Shown here in pieces: positions 1 to 4,810 of a DNA stretch of 6,456 nucleotides. The DNA comes from Syntrophaceae bacterium (lineage in GTDB: Bacteria > Desulfobacterota > Syntrophia > Syntrophales > UBA2185), in NCBI GenBank assembly GCA_017885225.1, contig JAFNGM010000104.1, positions 1 through 6,456 on the forward strand, written 5' to 3'. Every line of letters begins with the position of its first letter. Positions within the stretch are counted from its first letter, which is position 1. Made by a program: the position numbers and the translations under genes. The notes below the pieces were generated by a model. The model searched no databases. It was not told where the DNA came from and saw only the letters and a list, made by a program, of their open reading frames with translations.

Positions 1-27
1 ACAAAAAAAAAAAAAAAACGATAAAAA

Positions 28-57
28 AAAAAACCCAAAAGAAATAGCGGGTTTTTT
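28..57 (-). terminator. Intrinsic terminator of the short lipoprotein gene
   Basis: Read on the minus strand, AAAAAACCC (57-49) pairs with GGGTTTTTT (36-28) around a 12-nt loop, and a T-rich run follows. The left arm overlaps the stop codon of the lipoprotein ORF (58-56), so the terminator sits flush against the gene. The stem has only three G-C pairs, but the long A/T flanks and U tract fit an intrinsic terminator. It is symmetric enough to act in either direction. The 18-A run further left (positions 3-18) continues the U tract on the minus strand. It could also be an assembly-edge artefact. Confidence 0.6.
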
Positions 58-232
58 ATTGCCATTTGTCCAAAGACGACGAGTAGTCCCACGTATAACT
101 TTTGAGTCCCGTAAAGTTCATTCCAGGGTCATAGGAATAATTGATCTTCGTTGCACAGCTCCCCATGATAAGACCGGACAGAAAGACCGCGACCATCATT
201 ACAAACCGCACTTTTGCCTTGAAAACGCGCAT
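56..232 (-). CDS. Short (probably truncated) DUF4136-like lipoprotein
   Basis: A 58-aa secreted lipoprotein by sequence. The N-terminus is MRVFKAKVRF, followed by a hydrophobic stretch (residues about 11-23) and a lipobox-like IMGSC with the lipidated cysteine at residue 26. The mature part (KINYSYDPGMNFTGLKSYTW, residues 29-48) matches the start of DUF4136 proteins as I know them, where a dilute lipoprotein head leads into an 'F..yktYaW' strand. Family members are usually about 170-200 aa, so this copy keeps only the first strand and stops after DKWQ. I chose the ATG at 232 over an upstream start at 271 because GGAG lies 8 nt before it. The intact promoter and terminator around a truncated body suggest an internal or 3' deletion rather than random decay. 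The cellular role of DUF4136 proteins is unknown; an outer-membrane or periplasmic location is predicted. Confidence 0.6.
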   Translation of the reverse strand: MRVFKAKVRFVMMVAVFLSGLIMGSCATKINYSYDPGMNFTGLKSYTWDYSSSLDKWQ

Positions 233-362
233 TAATGCTTCTCCATTGTGATAACGATCTCGCCCCGGCACGCGTTATTGAGGTTCTTACACCTATTAGC
301 GGCTCGGCGAGGAATGATAAACCCTTTTCGTGGTTGATAATAAGTTCTTTATAGGTAATGTA

Positions 363-392
363 AGTATAGAGAATAATATTCTTATGTGTCAA
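363..392 (-). promoter_or_regulatory. Sigma-70 promoter of the lipoprotein gene, with an internal dyad
   Basis: On the minus strand, TTGACA (392-387, perfect -35) is followed by an 18-bp spacer and TATACT (368-363, five of six matches to the -10). Transcription would start near 356, giving a leader of about 124 nt before the ATG at 232. The spacer contains AGAAT-AAT-ATTCT (plus-strand 370-382), a perfect 5-bp dyad placed where a repressor could block polymerase. The leader begins with ACCTAT, which can pair with ATAGGT further down (plus-strand ACCTAT at 291-296, ATAGGT at 351-356), so it may fold. Promoter call is sequence-based; regulation is inferred. Confidence 0.6.
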
Positions 393-688
393 GGGAAAAG
401 AACTACAAGATGCGGTGCCGATCCTTGCGGAACGGATCTGTCAAAGGGGTATGTACTTTTGCGAAATCGGTGCCTCTATTGATTATAATATATAATAAAT
501 AGCTGAATAGTCTGCATCTTTCTCGCCGGATGTTTTATGATACAAGATTTATACTATCATTATTTATTATATTTTCTAGTATTGCATTTTGTTCAACAAT
601 GCATGAAATAATACCTTTCTTTTTCTTAATAATTATTATAGAAATCTCACTTAATATGAATATGCAAAAAATAGGAAGCTAACAAAAA
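393..688. other. AT-rich intergenic region between divergent genes
   Basis: I see no gene in this stretch. A perfect TATAAT at 484-489 has a weak TTGCGA 19 bp upstream (459-464) and could be a plus-strand promoter for the ORF at 689. A dyad at 583-603 (TGCA, TTGTT-C-AACAA, TGCA) has a 5-bp perfect core and could be an operator. GATCC/GGATC around 421-438 is a small hairpin. Nothing here is strong enough to name. Confidence 0.35.
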
Positions 689-979
689 GTGACACACAAG
701 ATTAATGATGATATGAGGGCAACCCTGGCATTTATTGAGGCATTGCGTCGAACAGAAGATATGATCTTTTCCAGGGATGACATTAGTATCTCTGAAAAGA
801 AAAAGATGGGTGACCCTGTGGTTTGTACAATCGAGGCTCGAAATGGAAACGGAGATTCACCGCAAGCCAAGGGGACAGCATTCATATATCCCGATCTGGT
901 TATTGTCTGTGTAGAAAGTGTATGGAAGACATTAGGGAATCCGATTCATCCTCACCATTACGTTTATTTAGATTACTGA
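689..979 (+). CDS. Hypothetical protein, 96 aa, possibly the 5' part of a broken gene
   Basis: A plausible small gene with a GTG start at 689 and AGGA at 673-676 upstream. The alternative ATG at 713 lacks a better ribosome site. Residues 1-40 are charged and helical (MTHKINDDMRATLAFIEALR). Residues about 43-80 read as beta strands, VVCTIEA then GTAFIYPDLVIVCVESVWK. That layout weakly resembles the first barrel of trypsin-like (S1/V3-type) peptidases, where GTGF..pdlVlTcaHvv carries the catalytic histidine. If the alignment is right, the histidine position is Glu here, so the protein would be inactive. The frame closes at TGA 977-979, but a second open frame (972-1157) continues with coding-like content up to the IS edge at 1112. 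A +1 frameshift followed by IS interruption is therefore likely. The family assignment is a guess; the existence of a gene or gene remnant is more secure. Confidence 0.45.
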   Translation: MTHKINDDMRATLAFIEALRRTEDMIFSRDDISISEKKKMGDPVVCTIEARNGNGDSPQAKGTAFIYPDLVIVCVESVWKTLGNPIHPHHYVYLDY

Positions 980-1111
980 CCTACGTCAAAATTACAATAG
1001 GGGTGTCCTTATCAAATTTAAAGCTTTTTCTGCAATAGAAACTTATGAGGTAATGACATCGGTTAAAAAATCAGTAAGAAAAAAGCTGCACTTTGGTTGT
1101 TCTTTGGTTAA
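972..1111 (+). pseudogene. Possible frameshifted 3' continuation of the 689-979 gene, cut by the IS
   Basis: This frame is open from 972 to a TAG at 1155-1157 but has no good start of its own. It overlaps the end of the 96-aa ORF by 8 nt. The translation begins ITDLRQNYNRGVLIKFKAFS and continues with a basic segment (SVKKSVRKKLHFG) before entering the insertion-sequence terminus at 1112. The amino-acid composition is ordinary for a globular protein and unlike the neighbouring AT-rich spacer. I read it as the same gene after a +1 shift near 972-976. No continuation is recognisable on the far side of the IS (after 3095), so the rest was lost or has diverged. Confidence 0.3.
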
Positions 1112-1125
1112 CCCATCTTCCGCAG
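1112..1125 (+). repeat. Terminal inverted repeat of the IS, transposase-distal end
   Basis: CCCATCTTCCGCAG, an exact reverse complement of 3082-3095. It lies 44 nt beyond the transposase stop codon. The base just outside is A here and C at the other end, and three further bases (TTA read inward) match again. Confidence 0.8.
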
Positions 1126-1169
1126 TTATAAAACTTGGAAGACGTAATATCAAGTAGTTACGATTAAAA

Positions 1170-2954
1170 TCAGGCTATTTTCGTCACTACATTTTCGATG
1201 ATCTTTGGTTTATTGGGGAGCAAAATCTTCATTCTCTGAAGCAGTACTTTGAGTTCCTTCGGCGGCGTTGCCACCACCCTGAGTCTGAGTTTTTTCTCCC
1301 GTGTCGGCAGAAGCACATCAAGTGATTTAAGTTCTCGCAACTCCTCTATAAGCTTCCTTGGAGCTGTACCGAGACCAGATGCCTTCATCCATTGTTGTAG
1401 TGTTCGCCACATCGTCAGTGCAAGGAAGCAGACAAGGATATGAGCCTGGGTCCGATCCTGTTTCTGGTGGAAGATCGGCCGCATCCCCAGATCGTGTTTC
1501 TCTGTTCGGAAAGAGTCTTCCACTTCCGTAAGTTGGATGTAGGTTTTCCAAAGGGTTTTAGGATTGCTTTCAGTCCAGTTGGTGCGCAGGATATAGCTGC
1601 CGCCTGTCTCCAGCGCCCACTGATAACGATCTTCATTTTTATTGATATCTATGGAGATCCGTGAGTCTTTACCTGTTCCGGTCTCCGTGACGGTGACTTT
1701 GAACAGCGACGCAGCACGGCTATTCTGCTCAAGGAGACGTCCGATTCTCCGTTCCACCTTCTGCTTGTCTCTGGTCTTGCCTATCTCGGCCTGGTGTACA
1801 AGGTTATTCAGATTGGTTTCCAATCTGGTCACAAAGCGGCTCAGGATGGCGTTCTCTTTCTCTTTCCTGCCTTGAGATCGGCACAGGACAAAGGTTTCAT
1901 CGGCGCCTTCCGGTGATCGACAAAGTTTGATATCAACGCCAGGCTGCACCTCTTCCCAGCTCCGTTCGAGAAGCTGCTGTTCGAACTTTTTCAGCATGGA
2001 TTTGGGAGTGCCGACTAGATAGCGGGCGCCGATTCTGCGCATGAACTCAAGGTTGTCTTCGCTCACCATGCCGCGATCCATGACCCAGACTCGATTGGCT
2101 TTTCCGTATTTGGCCTCCATGATCTGAACCATTTCTTTGGTCGTTGTAACATCGACCCGGTTGCCGTCGAAGATCTCAAAGGCCAGGGGCAATCCCTCTC
2201 TGCTTGTTACAAGACCGATGCAGAGTTGAGGACAATCGGGACGGCCATCACGACTATAACCCCGTTTGGCCTGGGCGTTGCCTTTGGCAGTGCCTTCAAA
2301 ATAGGTGGAGGTTATGTCATACAACAAAAAGTCAAAAGTGCTGCCGAACAGTTCGCCGTATCTCTTCTGAAGATGAAGACACAAGGCATCCTTGTAGGGA
2401 AGAAGGGCATCCAGGGCTCGATAGAGCCGGTCGTCGTTGATCTTATCTGCGGCAACTCCCCGCATGTCGTCCAAGGCGGTCTTGCCATACCAGAACTCAG
2501 CAATCTGCAACTCCGACGACGGGACGCAAAAGCGCGCAAGGACTAAAATAGCGGCCATAATCGACCAGGGAATTTCTTCACGATGTGAAGGAATGTGTTC
2601 CCGGCAAAAATCGGCAAGACCAAGTTTGTTCCATAAAAGCAATCCCAAATACACATCGCCAAAACTTCTGAGCCGCTCAACGCTTACCCCCTGTATGTTC
2701 ACCGTGGCCCAGGAAGGCGGCTCCTCCGGTTGCTCAAAAAGACCTGGTGCAGGGCGAGGCTTGCCCGAAAGAATCCGACTGATCTCCTCCCAACCAATGC
2801 GGTCTTTTCGATCAAGGCCAGGCAGCTTGCCGATGGTGGCAACAACCCGCTGACGAGGCCCACGGGCGGTGCGAACTGACTCGACTAAAAGCCAGCAATC
2901 GTAGTCAGGTCCGCCTTTCTTTTTTGTGGTACGACGAAGATACATGGCACGCAT
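1170..2954 (-). CDS. IS1634-family DDE transposase
   Basis: The transposase catalyses cut-and-paste movement of the surrounding element by binding its inverted repeats and cleaving with a DDE RNase-H-like domain. Numbered from an in-frame TTG at 3005 (611 aa), the N-terminus MYLRRTTKKK...YDCWLLVESVRTARGPRQRVV (residues 21-55) is the typical IS1634 opening. The catalytic residues are D230 in LLYDITSTYFEG, D310 in VWVMDRGMVSEDN and E496 in TEVEDSFRTEKHDLGMRP. E496 is followed six residues later by K503, as in the E(6)K part of the IS4 signature. The C-terminus (RPIFH, then AHILVCFLAL) is also standard. I prefer the ATG at 2954 (594 aa), with GGAAG 8 nt upstream, or the ATG at 2945; the TTG at 3005 has no ribosome site. 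The frame is uninterrupted, so the protein may be active. Confidence 0.92.
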   Translation of the reverse strand: MRAMYLRRTTKKKGGPDYDCWLLVESVRTARGPRQRVVATIGKLPGLDRKDRIGWEEISRILSGKPRPAPGLFEQPEEPPSWATVNIQGVSVERLRSFGDVYLGLLLWNKLGLADFCREHIPSHREEIPWSIMAAILVLARFCVPSSELQIAEFWYGKTALDDMRGVAADKINDDRLYRALDALLPYKDALCLHLQKRYGELFGSTFDFLLYDITSTYFEGTAKGNAQAKRGYSRDGRPDCPQLCIGLVTSREGLPLAFEIFDGNRVDVTTTKEMVQIMEAKYGKANRVWVMDRGMVSEDNLEFMRRIGARYLVGTPKSMLKKFEQQLLERSWEEVQPGVDIKLCRSPEGADETFVLCRSQGRKEKENAILSRFVTRLETNLNNLVHQAEIGKTRDKQKVERRIGRLLEQNSRAASLFKVTVTETGTGKDSRISIDINKNEDRYQWALETGGSYILRTNWTESNPKTLWKTYIQLTEVEDSFRTEKHDLGMRPIFHQKQDRTQAHILVCFLALTMWRTLQQWMKASGLGTAPRKLIEELRELKSLDVLLPTREKKLRLRVVATPPKELKVLLQRMKILLPNKPKIIENVVTKIA

Positions 2955-3081
2955 TATCTCCACTTCCACAATACTTTGCAAGGGTGTGGTCTTCACTACA
3001 TCCAATTTTCAAAGAACACGGATTGTAATCATTGAACTTTCAGTGAAAATCCATCCATATTTTCTCACATCCAATGACTTT

Positions 3082-3095
3082 CTGCGGAAGATGGG
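3082..3095 (-). repeat. Terminal inverted repeat of the IS, transposase-proximal end
   Basis: CTGCGGAAGATGGG on the plus strand, the exact complement of 1112-1125. It lies about 130-140 nt upstream of the preferred transposase start, leaving room for the transposase promoter inside the element. Confidence 0.8.
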
Positions 3096-3344
3096 CTAAT
3101 CCCTGCATTGTGACACCGTTTTTCTTTTCCGGTAAAAAAATCATATACAAAACCAAATTCTGACTCCGTCAACCCTTCCTGATGACTGTTCTGCGTGTTA
3201 AATTCCTTCTTCTCCTTTACCATTTTTTTATTCTATAAGAGTATTATAAGTGCGGAAAGACCCCTGAGACTTACCTTTCACAAGTCTTATAGATTATTCC
3301 TGAAGGTTTCTTCCAGTCTGCAGAGGTCTCTTCACTATGGTTTA

Positions 3345-3356
3345 ATTGTTACACAA
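3345..3356 (+). repeat. ATTGTTACACAA repeat, copy 1
   Basis: A 12-bp sequence repeated exactly at 3526-3537, 181 bp away. Each copy contains the dyad TTGT-TAC-ACAA, so it could be a protein-binding site. The bases after both copies also partly agree (AACGAAT and GCAGAAT). Confidence 0.4.
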
Positions 3357-3525
3357 AACGAATGCCAATCTGGGACTGACAGTCCGTAAAGACTGTATCA
3401 GAGAATTGCAATATATAATAACATCTTTAATTACAATCAATTACAAATATTTTTAATGGAATTCCATTTATTGATATTACAGCAGAATAATGAATCAGTG
3501 TCATCCGTAATACTAAAATCGTGCG

Positions 3526-3537
3526 ATTGTTACACAA
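3526..3537 (+). repeat. ATTGTTACACAA repeat, copy 2
   Basis: Second exact copy of the 12-bp repeat, about 220 bp upstream of the ribbon-helix-helix start. It shares the ACAA/TTGT half-site vocabulary with the dyads at 3656-3680 and 3695-3709. Confidence 0.4.
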
Positions 3538-3655
3538 GCAGAATCCTCAAATGTCAATAGATACATCACAAGCATAGGTTTTTATCTTAGCCTATATACA
3601 GCGGGACGGGCTGACATAGTATCTCTCACTATATGAAATCAGAGTAAAGTATATG

Positions 3656-3680
3656 ACAATATATATTATCATATTATTGT
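3656..3680 (+). promoter_or_regulatory. Upstream ACAATA/TATTGT dyad
   Basis: ACAATA at 3656-3661 and TATTGT at 3675-3680 form a 6-bp inverted repeat with a 13-nt AT-rich centre. The context tGACAAT...ATTGTAAT is the same as that of the operator-like dyad at 3694-3712, with a longer spacer. It could be a second binding site for the ribbon-helix-helix protein encoded downstream. This is inference. Confidence 0.35.
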
Positions 3681-3691
3681 AATACATTATC

Positions 3692-3720
3692 TTGACAATC
3701 ACAGATTGTAATGTTATTTA
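3692..3720 (+). promoter_or_regulatory. Promoter of the ribbon-helix-helix gene with overlapping operator-like palindrome
   Basis: A perfect TTGACA (-35) at 3692-3697 is followed after 17 bp by TATTTA at 3715-3720, a weak -10. Transcription would begin near 3727, leaving about 20 nt before the start codon at 3748. A perfect 6-bp inverted repeat, ACAATC-ACA-GATTGT (3695-3709), overlaps the -35 end and the spacer. Binding there would exclude RNA polymerase, so autorepression by the downstream ribbon-helix-helix protein is a natural reading. Confidence 0.5.
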
Positions 3721-3747
3721 CTAGTAAAATAAAGAAAGGATGTCTCT

Positions 3748-3948
3748 ATGAAGAATATAACGTCGTCTTTTGAGATGCCAGAAGATTTGAAAAAAAAACT
3801 GATAGAATGTGCACGAAGAAGCGGACGGAAGCAAACATTTATTATGAGGGCAGCTTTGTATCACTTTATTACCTTAGACCAGAAAAAACAAGAATCTTTG
3901 GTTGAAAAATATTTACAATTTGTTTCTGTTAATGTGGCTGTTAAATAA
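3748..3948 (+). CDS. Ribbon-helix-helix (CopG/Arc-type) DNA-binding protein
   Basis: A 66-aa cytoplasmic protein, probably a dimeric transcriptional regulator or antitoxin-like repressor. The N-terminal 43 residues have the ribbon-helix-helix pattern. A strand (ITSSFEM, residues 4-10) is followed by PEDLKKKLIECARRSG as helix A (11-26), the turn RKQ, and helix B TFIMRAALYHFITL (30-43). The last 23 residues (QKKQESLVEKYLQF...) form a charged helical tail. Start choice is secure: AAAGGA at 3735-3740 is 7 nt before the ATG. No toxin gene lies within 130 nt on either side, so a toxin-antitoxin role is not supported by context. The next gene, a PilZ protein, starts 131 nt downstream on the same strand, and co-transcription is possible. 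The palindromes upstream suggest autoregulation. Confidence 0.8.
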   Translation: MKNITSSFEMPEDLKKKLIECARRSGRKQTFIMRAALYHFITLDQKKQESLVEKYLQFVSVNVAVK

Positions 3949-4079
3949 AGTTGATAGATATAGATGCCGAGCGATAAGTGAGAGTGTAAGTCTTTTTCAG
4001 GGGCTTTATAGCAGGTAATGTTTATGGGGTTATACTTCAGACTCAACTAATGGACAAAAAAAATAGAGGATAATGAAGA
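3949..4079. promoter_or_regulatory. Spacer before the PilZ gene with a -10-like hexamer
   Basis: This 131-nt gap has no terminator, so readthrough from the ribbon-helix-helix gene is possible. TATACT at 4031-4036 matches a -10 at five of six positions but lacks a good -35, which would fit an activator-dependent promoter. GAGGA at 4066-4070 is the ribosome site of the PilZ gene, 9 nt before its ATG. Confidence 0.3.
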
Positions 4080-4580
4080 ATGAGCCATAGTGAAAAACAT
4101 GATGGAAAATTACAGGCTTTAGAAACCAACTGCGATAAATGTATCCTAAAAAAAATGGCTATTTGCCCTTATCTTCAGGAGATAGAGGGATGCCATTTGT
4201 TTAATGATTTACAAAGTCAAAAGATGTTTGATGGTTTCAAGGAAGAAAAACGTCGGTTTCCGAGGATGACTACTTCTGTTCCGGCATTCATTAGCAAAGG
4301 TGGTTCAGGAGAAGCAAAATTACATATCGGTTCACTAATGGATATTTCGCTTGGTGGTTTGCGAATTTCCATTCCCAGAGCGATGAAACATAAGGTATTG
4401 ACTAGCCCTCAGACGAATGAATTTGAAATTATGATTGCATTGCCGGATGAGAATGAACCTATACATTTAAAGTGTAAGTCGCGAAGAGTGACTTATTCCA
4501 AAGATAACATTGATGTTGGCGCATCTATTATTGATACCGATTTTCGCAGCTATAAAGCTCTCGTACACTACTGTATGTAA
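4080..4580 (+). CDS. PilZ-domain c-di-GMP receptor with N-terminal four-cysteine cluster
   Basis: A 166-aa soluble protein predicted to bind the second messenger c-di-GMP and so control motility, exopolysaccharide or surface attachment. The PilZ domain spans about residues 55-160. Its two ligand motifs are intact: RRFPR (R58xxxR62) and DISLGG (D88xS90xxG93). The later strands FEIMIALPDE and DVGASIIDTDF (residues about 116-125 and 142-152) complete the barrel. The first 40 residues hold C18, C21, C29 and C38 in a CX2CX7CX8C pattern, a likely zinc or iron-sulfur site that ordinary stand-alone PilZ proteins lack. There is no signal peptide or membrane segment. The ATG at 4080 follows GAGGA by 9 nt. 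Downstream, a CRP-type box begins 18 nt after the stop. What the cysteine cluster senses or binds cannot be told from the sequence. Confidence 0.85.
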   Translation: MSHSEKHDGKLQALETNCDKCILKKMAICPYLQEIEGCHLFNDLQSQKMFDGFKEEKRRFPRMTTSVPAFISKGGSGEAKLHIGSLMDISLGGLRISIPRAMKHKVLTSPQTNEFEIMIALPDENEPIHLKCKSRRVTYSKDNIDVGASIIDTDFRSYKALVHYCM

Positions 4581-4597
4581 AAAATCACACGTTTTTT

Positions 4598-4613
4598 TGT
4601 GATCAGCATCACA
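4598..4613 (+). promoter_or_regulatory. CRP-type binding site (TGTGA-N6-TCACA)
   Basis: TGTGATCAGCATCACA matches the CRP/FNR-superfamily CRP consensus TGTGA-N6-TCACA at all ten defined bases. Its centre (4605.5) is 41.5 bp upstream of a start at 4647, which is where the -10 hexamer TATACT at 4635-4640 would place initiation. That is the classical class II activator geometry. A preceding ATCACA (4584-4589) can pair with the left half-site as an alternative hairpin. Confidence 0.65.
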
Positions 4614-4634
4614 GATCATCTAATACATAATATA

Positions 4635-4640
4635 TATACT
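4635..4640 (+). promoter_or_regulatory. -10 hexamer of the presumed CRP-dependent promoter
   Basis: TATACT, five of six matches to TATAAT, with no -35 hexamer of its own; the CRP site takes that place. Alternative AT-rich hexamers (for example TAATAT at 4628-4633) are nearby, so the exact register is uncertain. The mRNA leader to the ATG at 4678 would be about 31 nt. Confidence 0.45.
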
Positions 4641-4677
4641 TTTTAACAGCTTAATAGAAATTATAGGTACACATGCC

Positions 4678-4761
4678 ATGACCCCAGAAACCACCACCAT
4701 GCTTATTCTTGGTCTTGGTTTAATCTGGGTTGCAGGAGCGAGAAGGAAGTTTAAAGAGTAA
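4678..4761 (+). CDS. Free-standing PEP-CTERM-type anchor, 27 codons
   Basis: The ORF is nearly identical in pattern to the C-terminal sorting signal of PEP-CTERM exported proteins. It reads TPETTTMLILGLGLIW (residues 2-17), with PET in place of the usual PEP, then a hydrophobic helix and the basic tail ARRKFKE (residues 21-27). In normal family members this is the last 25 residues of a secreted protein that exosortase (EpsH/XrtA) cleaves at the PEP motif. Here there is no signal peptide and no body. The frame is open upstream only to a TAA at 4621-4623. The ribosome site is weak (AGG at 4665-4667, about 10 nt before the ATG). It is either a remnant left when a gene lost its middle or a genuine microprotein. 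Its own promoter and terminator keep both options open. No other exosortase component is in the window. Confidence 0.5.
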   Translation: MTPETTTMLILGLGLIWVAGARRKFKE

Positions 4762-4783
4762 ACTAATTTTTAACTTTCGGAAG

Positions 4784-4810
4784 AAAGGCAGGGCAATTAG
4801 CTCTGCCTTT
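4784..4810 (+). terminator. Strong intrinsic terminator after the PEP-CTERM ORF
   Basis: AAAGGCAGGGC (4784-4794) pairs with GCTCTGCCTTT (4800-4810), an 11-bp stem with one G-U pair and a 5-nt loop, AATTA. TATTTT follows directly. It lies 22 nt after the stop codon at 4761 and closes the CRP-promoter/PEP-CTERM unit. Confidence 0.85.

Larger units (their letters stand above)
1112..3095 (-). mobile_element. IS1634-type insertion sequence (IS4 superfamily), about 1984 bp
   Basis: The element is bounded by a 14-bp perfect inverted repeat, CCCATCTTCCGCAG at 1112-1125 and its complement at 3082-3095. It encloses one long minus-strand transposase gene. The repeats may extend outward with one mismatch (TTA-N-CCC on both sides). 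Length and single-ORF organisation fit the IS1634 family. No exact 4-6 bp target duplication is visible: the left flank ends GGTTAA and the right flank starts CTAATC, sharing only TAA with a one-base offset. The element interrupts coding-like sequence on the left. Confidence 0.85.
3096..3654. other. Gene-free AT-rich region with small hairpins and repeats
   Basis: I find no supportable gene in this stretch. It holds a hairpin at 3265-3289 (TGAGACTT/AAGTCTTA with a 9-nt loop and one wobble pair), a short perfect hairpin GGACT-GAC-AGTCC at 3373-3385, a 10-bp-period repeat of AATTACAA (3429-3436 and 3439-3446), two copies of ATTGTTACACAA (3345 and 3526), and a 5-bp ATAGT/ACTAT stem near 3616-3632. 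The density of dyads is higher than expected for plain decay and suggests a regulatory region or remnants of small repeats. Confidence 0.4.

Noticed and set aside
129..392. 87-codon minus-strand ORF overlapping the lipoprotein gene
   Set aside because: It runs through the promoter and leader of the lipoprotein gene in another frame and has no motif or ribosome site.
2226..2853. Plus-strand ORFs (up to 138 codons) inside the IS
   Set aside because: They are antisense shadows of the transposase frame, without ribosome sites or family features.
3195..3389. 64-codon plus-strand ORF with GTG start
   Set aside because: It has no Shine-Dalgarno sequence; pyrimidine-rich DNA gives an F/S/L-rich translation, and several hairpins lie within it.
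3265..3537. CRISPR array suggested by short repeats
   Set aside because: Only two 12-bp copies 181 bp apart and unrelated hairpins; there is no regular repeat-spacer periodicity.
3748..4580. Ribbon-helix-helix plus PilZ as a toxin-antitoxin pair
   Set aside because: The PilZ protein has intact c-di-GMP motifs and no toxin fold. The 131-nt gap is also atypical for toxin-antitoxin modules, which usually overlap.
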